Shown here one piece after another: positions 16,594 through 23,069 of a stretch of 23,784 nt of DNA. Made by a program: the position numbers and the translations under genes. Within the stretch, counting starts at the first letter, position 1. Every line of letters starts with the position of its first letter. The stretch comes from Alphaproteobacteria bacterium (lineage in GTDB: Bacteria > Pseudomonadota > Alphaproteobacteria > GCA-2731375). Under the pieces are notes generated by a model that did no database searches, had not been told where the DNA came from, and saw only the letters and a program-made list of their open reading frames with translations. The stretch spans positions 1 through 23,784 of the forward strand of contig JASLMY010000047.1 in NCBI GenBank assembly GCA_030746295.1. The letters run 5' to 3'.

Positions 16594-17493
16594 CTAGACG
16601 TTGGCCCATTCGGGCGTCAGGGGCTCGATCCGGGCCTCGCCGGCAAAGAGGCTCTCGCCGCTCAGCTGCGCGGCCTCCAATCGCTCGAGCCTGAGAAGCG
16701 CCATCGCCAGGCCGTCCCTGCCGGAGCGCACGACGCCGGCCTCCTTGTCGCCCAATAGCACCGGCGTGTCGGGTGCGGGCAGCGGCCCGGAGACCCGGAC
16801 GGGCAGCAGCCGCTTCTTGACCAGGCCACGGTACTTACTGCGCGCCGTCACCTCCTGGCCGACGAAGCAGCCCTTCTGGAAGTCGACGCCGTTCAATTCC
16901 TCGAAGTTGCCTTCGAGCAGGATGGTCCGCTCTACCTCCAGATCACGGCTGCCGTCGGGGAGGCCGAGACCGAGGCGAAGGGCGTCGTAGCCGTCGGCTG
17001 GTGCGGCCTGGAACCCGGCCGCTTCGAGGGCGTTGGCAGCGGCCTTCTCGGGCGCGATGACGCGGACCCCGGCCCGGCTGAGGCGCGGGTCGACGAAGGC
17101 GACGCCGCCGGCGAACTCACGGGCCCGGCCGGGCTCGCCGGCAAGCGCCAGCGCCTCCGGCGTCCCTTCACCATAGGCGACGAAAACCGACAGATCCTCG
17201 CACGCGTCTTCGATCTCGACCTCGGCCCTGAGGCGGTACATCGAGAGCCGCTTGACCAGGGCGGCGAGACGCGCCTGCTCGCAATCGAGCAGCAGCCGAT
17301 CACCGGACGCAGCGAGAAAGAAATCGTAGATGTATTTCCCCTGCGGCGTCAGCAAGGCGGCATAGATCGCCTCCGCCGCCGTCACCCGCTCGACGTCGTT
17401 GGAAACGAGGGCTTGCAGAAAGCTCGTCGCCTCCGCGCCCGAGAGCTGGATCAGGCCGCGTTCGGGTAGCCGTGAGTAATGCATCATTTTCAT
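16594..17493 (-). CDS. ygfZ: Folate-binding protein YgfZ/CAF17 (Fe-S cluster maturation)
   Basis: The 299-residue protein belongs to the YgfZ/CAF17 family, related to the GcvT folate-binding fold, which helps maintain and assemble certain Fe-S enzymes. The diagnostic motif KGCFVGQEVTAR is at 207-218 with the conserved Cys209. The N-terminus has the typical LIQLSGAEATSFLQALVSNDV followed by LLTPQGKYIYDFFL. Either the ATG at 17493 or the one at 17487 could start translation; neither has a strong ribosome site. It is the first gene of the long minus-strand run and is divergent from the GT9 gene over about 120-130 bp. Confidence 0.92.
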   Translation of the reverse strand: MKMMHYSRLPERGLIQLSGAEATSFLQALVSNDVERVTAAEAIYAALLTPQGKYIYDFFLAASGDRLLLDCEQARLAALVKRLSMYRLRAEVEIEDACEDLSVFVAYGEGTPEALALAGEPGRAREFAGGVAFVDPRLSRAGVRVIAPEKAAANALEAAGFQAAPADGYDALRLGLGLPDGSRDLEVERTILLEGNFEELNGVDFQKGCFVGQEVTARSKYRGLVKKRLLPVRVSGPLPAPDTPVLLGDKEAGVVRSGRDGLAMALLRLERLEAAQLSGESLFAGEARIEPLTPEWANV

Positions 17494-17519
17494 GCGACAG
17501 CTCGGATTGGTTTCGGCAC

Positions 17520-17535
17520 AACTGGGTTACCAGTT
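17520..17535. repeat. Perfect inverted repeat in the ygfZ/GT9 divergent region
   Basis: AACTGG-GTTA-CCAGTT has perfect 6-bp arms and a 4-bp centre. It lies 27 bp before the ygfZ start on one side and 18 bp before the predicted -35 of the GT9 promoter on the other. It could be a small operator; a 16-bp match in a divergent promoter region is suggestive but could occur by chance. Confidence 0.4.
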
Positions 17536-17552
17536 AAGCAAGACCGCCACGC

Positions 17553-17582
17553 TTGGCAAGATAGCCGGGCCGGCCGTATAAG
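17553..17582 (+). promoter_or_regulatory. Sigma70-like promoter candidate for the GT9-GT4 genes
   Basis: TTGGCA (17553-17558) and TATAAG (17577-17582) are each 5 of 6 to consensus with an 18-bp spacer. A transcription start near 17589 would leave a leader of about 35 nt before the GT9 ATG at 17624, but would remove most of the GAGGAG at 17585-17590. The two signals are therefore not fully compatible. Confidence 0.4.
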
Positions 17583-17600
17583 GCGAGGAGCGATGCGGCG

Positions 17601-17627
17601 ATGCCCGCGACGCCATGGCGCCCATGA
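17601..17627 (+). other. Possible eight-codon leader ORF overlapping the GT9 start (ATGA)
   Basis: An ATG 10 bp after GAGGAG (17585-17590) opens an eight-codon frame, MPATPWRP, whose TGA overlaps the GT9 ATG at 17624 as ATGA. This is the arrangement expected for translational coupling and would explain why the GT9 gene has no ribosome site of its own. It is too short to judge by codon use and may be chance. Confidence 0.25.
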
Positions 17628-18580
17628 ACATTCTCTTTATCAGCCATACCCGGATCGGCGACGCGGTGCTGTCGAGCGGCCTTTTGGCACATCTCGTCGA
17701 GCGCTATCCCGAGGCCCGGATCACGCTCGCCTGCGGCGCCTTGCCAGCACCGCTCTTCGCCGCCACGCCTGGGCTTCGCCGACTGGTGCCGATGCGCAAG
17801 CAGCGCCTGAACGGACACTGGCTGAAGCTTTGGACGGAGACCGTGGGCACCTATTGGGACCTGCTGGTCGACCTCAGGAATTCGGCCTTGAGCCGGGCCG
17901 TGTCGACGGGCGAGCGCCATATCTTGCGACCGGTACGGGAACCGCTGCATCGGGTTCGCCATCTCGCCAGGCTGCTTGGTTTGGAGCCGCCGCCGGCGCC
18001 CCGGCTCTGGCTCGGTGAGGCGGCGCGGGCAAGGGCCCGGGAGCTCGTGCCCGAGGGCGAACCGATCCTGGCGCTGGGGCCGACCGCGAACTGGCCCGGC
18101 AAGGCTTGGCCGGCTGACCGCTTCGCGACGCTGGCCGAGCGCCTGACCGTGGCCGAGGGGATCTTGCCGGGCGCGCGCGTCGCCGTCTTGGGCGCGGGCG
18201 AGGAGCGTCGGGTGGCGCTGCCGGTCATCGAGTCCATTCCCGAAGCGCGCCGCCTCGACCTCGTCGGTGCCGTGAAATTGGCGACGGCTGCGGCCTGTCT
18301 GGCGCGGGCGGCGCTTTACGTCGGCAATGATTCCGGCCTCATGCATATCGCCGCCGCCGTGGGCACGCCGACGCTCGGCCTCTTCGGGCCCAGCCGTGAA
18401 GCGCTCTACGCGCCGTGGGGCGAGAAGGCGGCCTGGGTCCGAGGCGCGCGCTCGTATGAGGAGATCGCCGCCGATCCGGCCTTTGATCCCGGGGGCACCG
18501 GGCCTTGGATGGCAGACCTCGATGTCGATGCGGTCGAGGCGGCGGCGGCGGCCCTCTGGCGCCGGGTCGGGGAGGGCTGA
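17624..18580 (+). CDS. Glycosyltransferase family 9 (heptosyltransferase-like)
   Basis: The 318-residue protein belongs to the ADP-heptose:LPS heptosyltransferase family, cytoplasmic GT-B enzymes that extend the lipopolysaccharide core. It starts with the family-typical MNILFISHTRIGDAVLSSG, has ILALGPTANWPGKAWPADRF at the start of the C-terminal domain, and carries the donor-binding signature YVGNDSGLMHIAAAVGTPT followed by LGLFGPS. Starts at 17615 and 17624 are both in frame; I prefer 17624 because the homology begins there and a short upstream ORF ends in an ATGA overlap with it. It is followed 3 bp later by a GT4 gene. Whether it truly transfers heptose cannot be told. Confidence 0.88.
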   Translation: MNILFISHTRIGDAVLSSGLLAHLVERYPEARITLACGALPAPLFAATPGLRRLVPMRKQRLNGHWLKLWTETVGTYWDLLVDLRNSALSRAVSTGERHILRPVREPLHRVRHLARLLGLEPPPAPRLWLGEAARARARELVPEGEPILALGPTANWPGKAWPADRFATLAERLTVAEGILPGARVAVLGAGEERRVALPVIESIPEARRLDLVGAVKLATAAACLARAALYVGNDSGLMHIAAAVGTPTLGLFGPSREALYAPWGEKAAWVRGARSYEEIAADPAFDPGGTGPWMADLDVDAVEAAAAALWRRVGEG

Positions 18581-18583
18581 AGG

Positions 18584-19609
18584 TTGCGCCTCATGCAGGC
18601 CATGGCCGGCGGCCAGCACGGCGGTGCCGAAGCCTTTTTCGATCGCCTGGTGCCCGCCCTGGCACGGACGGGGCTGGAGCAGCGGGCCTTGGTCCGGCCA
18701 AGCCCGGAACGTCTCCGAATTCTGGCGGATGCGGCGGTGCCGGCGGTGCCGCTGCGCTTTGGCGGGCCGCTCGATTTGCCGAGCCGCTGGCGATTTCGCC
18801 ATCAGATCCGCGATTTCCGGCCCAACATCGTTTTGACCTGGATGCGCCGCGCCACCGCCGCCTGTCCAGTGGGCGACTTCGTCCATGCGGCCCGCCTCGG
18901 CGGCTACTACAACGTCGAGAGCTTCCGGCACTGCGACCACCTGATCGCCAACACGAGGGACCTCTGCGACTATTTGATCGAGGGCGGCTGGGCGGCTGAG
19001 CGCGTGCACTACTTGCCGAACTTCGTTTCTGACGAGACCGCGCCGGCGATCGCCCGCGAGGCACACGGGACCCCGGAGGAGGCGCCGCTGATCCTGGCAC
19101 TCGGCCGCCTGCATCGCGACAAGGGATTCGACGTCCTGTTGCACGCGTTGGCCACCTTGCCCGACGCCTATCTCTGGTTGCTGGGCGAGGGCCGCGAGTG
19201 GGCCCGGCTGGAAGGCCTGGCCAAGACGCTTTGCGTGGCGGACCGGGTCCGTTTCCTCGGCTGGTCCGAGCGGCCGGCCGCCTACTATGCCGCAGCCGAC
19301 GTGGTTGCCTGCCCCTCGCGCAAAGAGGCCCTCGGAAACGTCGTCATCGAGGCCTGGGCCCAGTCCCGGCCGGTAGTGGCTGCCCGGGCGCCGGGACCGG
19401 CGGCCTTGGTCGACGACGGCGTCAACGGCTTGTTGGTCGCGGTCGACGACGCCGACGAGCTGGCCGCTGCGATCCGGCACCTGCTCGACTCCCATACACT
19501 CAGAGGCGACTTGGTCGCAGCCGGTCGGGAGAGCTATCTCGCCGCCTTTACCGAGAGCGCCGTGGTCGACGCTTATGGGGCTTTCTTTCGAAGGGTTGCG
19601 CCCGGATGA
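18584..19609 (+). CDS. Glycosyltransferase family 4
   Basis: This 341-residue GT-B glycosyltransferase starts with TTG at 18584: GGAGGG lies 7 bp upstream, the preceding gene stops 3 bp before, and the encoded RLMQAMAGGQHGGAEAFF is the expected acceptor-domain start with its glycine-rich loop. The C-terminal donor domain shows LALGRLHRDKGFDVLLHAL, LGEGREWARLEGLA, and the E-X7-E motif in CPSRKEALGNVVIEAWAQS, which binds the nucleotide sugar. It is a retaining enzyme by family. With the GT9 gene it forms a two-gene surface-glycan unit, probably lipopolysaccharide core. Sugar donor unknown. Confidence 0.9.
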   Translation: MRLMQAMAGGQHGGAEAFFDRLVPALARTGLEQRALVRPSPERLRILADAAVPAVPLRFGGPLDLPSRWRFRHQIRDFRPNIVLTWMRRATAACPVGDFVHAARLGGYYNVESFRHCDHLIANTRDLCDYLIEGGWAAERVHYLPNFVSDETAPAIAREAHGTPEEAPLILALGRLHRDKGFDVLLHALATLPDAYLWLLGEGREWARLEGLAKTLCVADRVRFLGWSERPAAYYAAADVVACPSRKEALGNVVIEAWAQSRPVVAARAPGPAALVDDGVNGLLVAVDDADELAAAIRHLLDSHTLRGDLVAAGRESYLAAFTESAVVDAYGAFFRRVAPG

Positions 19610-19688
19610 TCGGTGTCGGAAGTTTGCGGACCGGCGCGGCTTGTTCATTGTCGGTCGCCATCAGCCTGAGGTTGGCGGAGGAGAGGCC

Positions 19689-20402
19689 ATGACCACCTTC
19701 GTTCTCGTTCACGGCGCCTGGCACGGCGGCTGGTGCTGGCGGCGGGTACGGGAGATGCTTGAAGACCGAGGCGAACGGGTGCTGACGCCGACGCTCACCG
19801 GTCTCGGCGAACGCGCCCATCTGCTGGCCCCTGAGATCGATCTCGACACCCATATCCGGGACGTCGTCAACGTCTTGGCCTGGGAGGATCTGAGCGATGT
19901 CGTCCTCTGCGGCCACAGCTATGGCGGCATGGTGATCGCGGGCGTCGCCGACACGGTGCCGGAACGGCTGGCGTCACTGGTCTATCTCGACGCTTTCGTG
20001 CCCCGTGACGGCGAGGCGGTGGTCGATCTGCTGTTACCGGACCGCTTGGACAGCATGAAGGCGGACCTCGGGCAGAACGGCGACGGCTGGCGCCTCTCGC
20101 CGGTCCCGGCGGCGAATTTCGGCGTCGAGGCGCCGACCGATCGGGATTGGGTCGACCGGCGTTGCACGCCGCAGCCCTGGGCGACATTCACCGCCCCGAT
20201 CCGCCTCTCGGGCGCCGGGGCGAGGATCGCGAAACGGACCTTCGTGCTGGCCGCGGCCTACGACCCTAGTCCCTTCCAACGCTATGCGAAGATGGCTGAG
20301 CGCGAGCCCGGCTGGGTCGGCCGATCCTTGCCGACGGGACATGACGCCATGGTGACGATGCCGGAGGCGTTGACGGAACTCTTGCTGGAGGCGATGCCAT
20401 GA
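19689..20402 (+). CDS. Alpha/beta hydrolase (esterase-like)
   Basis: The 237-residue protein has an alpha/beta-hydrolase fold close to the plant methylesterase / bacterial EstC group. The N-terminus TFVLVHGAWHGGWCW supplies the oxyanion-hole HGAW motif; the nucleophile elbow is GHSYGG with Ser77; His218 in TGHDAMV completes the triad, and Asp192 in AAYDPSPF is the likely acid. The ATG at 19689 follows GGAGGAGAGG. Its stop overlaps the start of the dihydroorotase-like gene by 4 bp (ATGA), so the two are translationally coupled and may act on related substrates. No signal peptide is visible, so it is cytoplasmic. Natural substrate unknown. Confidence 0.88.
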   Translation: MTTFVLVHGAWHGGWCWRRVREMLEDRGERVLTPTLTGLGERAHLLAPEIDLDTHIRDVVNVLAWEDLSDVVLCGHSYGGMVIAGVADTVPERLASLVYLDAFVPRDGEAVVDLLLPDRLDSMKADLGQNGDGWRLSPVPAANFGVEAPTDRDWVDRRCTPQPWATFTAPIRLSGAGARIAKRTFVLAAAYDPSPFQRYAKMAEREPGWVGRSLPTGHDAMVTMPEALTELLLEAMP

Positions 20403-21736
20403 CGGCTTACGATCTGATCATTCGGGGTGCCACGCTCGTGAACCACGACGGCATCGGCCCCGGCGACGTCGCGGTAAAGGATGGGCGGACGGCGGCAATC
20501 GGCGATCTGGGCCAGGCCGAAGGCGCCCAGGTGATCGACGCCGACGGCCTGCATCTCTTGCCGGGCGTCATCGACACGCAGGTCCACTTTCGCGAGCCCG
20601 GGGCCGAGCACAAGGAAGACCTGGAGTTCGGCAGCCGGGCCGCCGTTTTGGGCGGGGTGACGGCAGTCTTTGAAATGCCCAACACGCGGCCCAACACGAG
20701 CACGCCCGAAGCCATTGCCGACAAGCTGCGCCGTGCCGAGGGGCGAATGTGGTGCGATCACGCCTTCTATGTTGGCGCCACGGCCGAGAACGCCGACCAA
20801 CTGGGCGAGCTGGAGCGGCTGCCGGGGACCGCCGGCGTCAAGATCTTTATGGGCGCCTCCACCGGGGATCTCCTGGTCGCCGACGACGAGAACCTGGCCC
20901 GGGTGCTGCGTTCGATCCGTCGGCGCTGCGCCGTCCATGCCGAGGACGAGTTCCGGATGCAGGAGCGCCACCACATCGCCGAGGCTGCGGGCCGGCCGCA
21001 CGCCCATCCCGACTGGCGAGATGCGCAATCTGCGCTGCTGGCGACCCAACGACTGATCGGGCTGGCGCGCGAGATCGGCCGCCGGGTCCACGTCCTGCAC
21101 ATCACCACCGCGGCCGAGATCGAGTTTCTCGGCCGGCATCGCGACATCGCCACGGTCGAGGTGACGCCGCAGCACCTGACACTGACCGCGCCCGACTGTT
21201 ACGACCGGCTCGGCACCCTGGCGCAGATGAATCCGCCGATCCGCGATGCGGCCGAGCAAGCCGGGCTCTGGCTCGGCGTCGCCCAAGGCATCGTCGATGT
21301 CGTCGGCTCCGACCATGCGCCGCACGGCCGCGAGGAAAAGGCGGCGATTTATCCCGCCAGTCCGTCGGGCATGCCGGGGGTCCAGACCCTGCTGCCGATC
21401 CTACTGGACCATGCCGCACACGGTCGGCTGACGCTTTCCCGGCTGGTCGATCTCACCAGCGCCGGAGCGGCCCGGATCTTCGGCATCGCCGCCAAGGGCC
21501 GACTCGGCGTCGGCTACGACGCGGACTACACGCTCGTCGACTTGGCGGCCGAGCGGACGATCGAAGACGACTGGATCGCCTCGAAATGCGGTTGGACCCC
21601 CTTTTCCGGCCAACGCGTTCGCGGCTGGCCCAAGCTGACCGTGATCCGAGGCCGCGTCGTCATGGCTGAGGACGAACTCGTCGGCAAGGCCGATGGTCGG
21701 CCCTTGCGATTCTGGGAGACGATCGACGCCGCCTGA
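20399..21736 (+). CDS. Dihydroorotase-like amidohydrolase
   Basis: The 445-residue protein is a cyclic amidohydrolase nearest to the dihydroorotase/hydantoinase group, which hydrolyses or closes cyclic amide rings; dihydroorotase makes dihydroorotate in pyrimidine synthesis. The core of the family is present: HFREPG with His63 and Arg65, the candidate carboxylated Lys148 in GVKIFMGAS, His180 in CAVHAEDE, His234 in HVLHITT and the catalytic Asp305 in VGSDHAPHG. However, the first metal His of the usual HxH motif is Gln61 (DTQVH), so the binuclear metal site is altered. This subgroup occurs in alphaproteobacteria alongside a canonical PyrC, so a non-pyrimidine substrate or a structural role is possible. 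GGAGG lies 7 bp upstream and the start overlaps the hydrolase stop. Confidence 0.85.
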   Translation: MTAYDLIIRGATLVNHDGIGPGDVAVKDGRTAAIGDLGQAEGAQVIDADGLHLLPGVIDTQVHFREPGAEHKEDLEFGSRAAVLGGVTAVFEMPNTRPNTSTPEAIADKLRRAEGRMWCDHAFYVGATAENADQLGELERLPGTAGVKIFMGASTGDLLVADDENLARVLRSIRRRCAVHAEDEFRMQERHHIAEAAGRPHAHPDWRDAQSALLATQRLIGLAREIGRRVHVLHITTAAEIEFLGRHRDIATVEVTPQHLTLTAPDCYDRLGTLAQMNPPIRDAAEQAGLWLGVAQGIVDVVGSDHAPHGREEKAAIYPASPSGMPGVQTLLPILLDHAAHGRLTLSRLVDLTSAGAARIFGIAAKGRLGVGYDADYTLVDLAAERTIEDDWIASKCGWTPFSGQRVRGWPKLTVIRGRVVMAEDELVGKADGRPLRFWETIDAA

Positions 21737-21754
21737 GGCAGGGGTGGTGCCGGG

Positions 21755-22051
21755 CTACTCTTCGGCCTGTTTCAGGGCCAGGGCAGGGGGTGTGACTTGC
21801 CAGTCCTCGCCCTCAATCAGGGTGCAGGTCATGCCGGTCGGCTGGGTGATCAGCATGGTCCAGCTTTCGCCATGGCGCGAGGCCAGAACCTCCAGCAGCT
21901 CCCCTGATTGCGTGACGGCTCGGGCGATCGGCGTCTCGTCGTACTGTCGGGACAGCTCGGCGACAACCCAGTCGCGCATGACGCAGCCGGCCTCGGCGGT
22001 GTTGGGGAAGGCGATCAGGCCGACCAACGTGACCAGCAGCTTGGTGCGCAT
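21755..22051 (-). CDS. Small secreted protein of unknown function
   Basis: The 98-residue protein has a clear signal peptide: positive MRTK, a hydrophobic core LLVTLVGLIAF, and a likely cleavage after AEA at residue 21. The mature part of about 77 residues has two cysteines, Cys23 and Cys76, which could form a disulfide in the periplasm, and a motif SGELLEVLASRHGESWTMLIT that I associate with uncharacterised alphaproteobacterial secreted proteins (recognition without a search). The ATG at 22051 follows AGAGGG by 8 bp; an upstream in-frame start at 22078 would disrupt the signal peptide. It is the gene next to the AT-rich stretch 22110-22200 and converges on the dihydroorotase-like gene 18 bp away. 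Confidence 0.72.
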   Translation of the reverse strand: MRTKLLVTLVGLIAFPNTAEAGCVMRDWVVAELSRQYDETPIARAVTQSGELLEVLASRHGESWTMLITQPTGMTCTLIEGEDWQVTPPALALKQAEE

Positions 22052-22128
22052 CGCGAAATCCCTCTTGGCAACGACCACTTGCCGTCACTATGAATCGGCC
22101 GCCACAGGGTCGCAAGTTTATTTGTCGA

Positions 22129-22151
22129 ATTGTTGATGAATACTTAACAAT
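22129..22151. repeat. Operator-like inverted repeat ATTGTT-N11-AACAAT
   Basis: Perfect 6-bp arms are separated by 11 bp, and the match resumes as TCG/CGA one base outside on the left arm. It lies in an AT-rich intergenic stretch and its centre spans the predicted -10 of the small secreted protein gene. The T-N11-A spacing resembles LysR-family binding sites, but no LysR-type gene is in the window. Confidence 0.4.
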
Positions 22152-22166
22152 CGAAGTCAATTTCAA
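22137..22166 (-). promoter_or_regulatory. AT-rich promoter candidate for the small secreted protein
   Basis: On the minus strand TTGAAA (22166-22161) and TATTCA (22142-22137) are separated by 18 bp. The -35 is good (5 of 6), the -10 poor (3 of 6). The surrounding 22110-22200 is far more AT-rich than the rest of the window, which supports a regulatory role. The leader to the ATG at 22051 would be about 80 nt. Confidence 0.3.
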
Positions 22167-22184
22167 TTATTTTTGTGATTCGAT

Positions 22185-22943
22185 TCAATACTTTATCCCG
22201 GCTGCGGCAAAGCCACCGTCGACGTTCAAGACGTGGCCGTTGACATAGGATGCGGCCTCCGAGCCGAGGAAAAGCACCGCATCCGCCATCTCGGTGATTC
22301 GCCCATAGCGGGCCAGCGGTATGGCCTCGCCATAGGCCTCGCGTGTCTCGGCGGTGTGGCCGATTGCCGTCAGCGGCGTGTCGACCGGGCCGGGTGCTAC
22401 GGCGTTGACGGTGATCCCGAGGGCGCCCAATTCCAATGCCATCTGCTTCGTCAACTGGATTACCGCCGCCTTCGAGGTGCCGTAGGCAGTGCGGCCCCAA
22501 CTGGCGCGCTGGCCGGAGATCGAGGCGATGTTGACGATCCGGCCATGGCCCCGGGCCGCCATCTCGCGGGCGGCCGCCTGGCCGCAGAGGAAACTGCCGG
22601 TGAGATTGACTGCGATGACGCGGGCAAAACTCTCGGGCGTGGTCTCCAAGAAGCCGGCCCGGTCGCCGATGCCGGCGCAGTTGACCAGGATATCGACGGC
22701 ATCGAAGGCCTGAAGCGTCTCCGCCACCAAGCGCTGGGCTTCCGCCGGCACCGAGACGTCCGTGGCGATGGCCAAGGCCCGGCCGCCGGGGGCCTCGATG
22801 CCGGCCACCGTCTCGGCGGCGCCGGCCTCGTTTCGGTCGGCGACCGAGACCCGCGCGCCCTCGGCCGCTAGGGCTTCGGCGATGCCTCGGCCGATGCCGC
22901 TGCCGGCGCCGGTAACAATCGCAACCTTGTCCGAAAAGCGCAT
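22185..22943 (-). CDS. Short-chain dehydrogenase/reductase (3-oxoacyl reductase-like)
   Basis: The 252-residue protein is a classical SDR with every signature: TGAGSGIG (11-18), Asp36 after the second strand suggesting NAD(H), NCAG (88-91), and the full catalytic tetrad Asn113, Ser141, Tyr154 and Lys158 (YGTSK). The C-terminal substrate-binding loop and VLNVDGGF end are typical of FabG-like enzymes. The ATG at 22943 follows GGAGGAG by 4 bp. The frame is open far upstream to 23615, but that part is antisense to the thiolase gene. It is divergent from the thiolase over 126 bp, a pairing that fits reduction or oxidation of a 3-oxo/3-hydroxyacyl intermediate followed by thiolysis (inference). Confidence 0.92.
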   Translation of the reverse strand: MRFSDKVAIVTGAGSGIGRGIAEALAAEGARVSVADRNEAGAAETVAGIEAPGGRALAIATDVSVPAEAQRLVAETLQAFDAVDILVNCAGIGDRAGFLETTPESFARVIAVNLTGSFLCGQAAAREMAARGHGRIVNIASISGQRASWGRTAYGTSKAAVIQLTKQMALELGALGITVNAVAPGPVDTPLTAIGHTAETREAYGEAIPLARYGRITEMADAVLFLGSEAASYVNGHVLNVDGGFAAAGIKY

Positions 22944-22984
22944 GCTACTCCTCCAATCGCCGTGTGGCATTCGGCCGCGTCTCG

Positions 22985-23014
22985 TTGTCTGGTCGGCCGG
23001 CATGGGGCTATGAT
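22985..23014 (+). promoter_or_regulatory. Sigma70-like promoter candidate for the thiolase gene
   Basis: TTGTCT (22985-22990, 4 of 6) and TATGAT (23009-23014, 5 of 6) are spaced by 18 bp. A start near 23021 gives a leader of about 49 nt to the ATG at 23070, which is preceded by GGAGGAAGGG. An inverted repeat overlaps the -10. Confidence 0.45.
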
Positions 23015-23031
23015 CCGGCAACCCATCATAG
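23008..23031. repeat. Operator-like inverted repeat CTATGAT-N10-ATCATAG
   Basis: Perfect 7-bp arms with a 10-bp centre (24 bp in all) cover the predicted -10 and transcription start of the thiolase gene and lie between it and the divergent SDR. This placement is classic for a repressor operator; size and symmetry would suit a TetR- or GntR-type dimer. No regulator gene is in the window. Confidence 0.5.
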
Positions 23032-23069
23032 GCGACGGATCGACCGCCGCCCACACGGAGGAAGGGCAC

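Noticed and set aside
17534..19648. A 704-residue minus-strand open frame opposite the two glycosyltransferases
   Set aside because: Both glycosyltransferases on the plus strand have complete family motifs; the antisense product has no domain and high Arg/Gly/Gln content.
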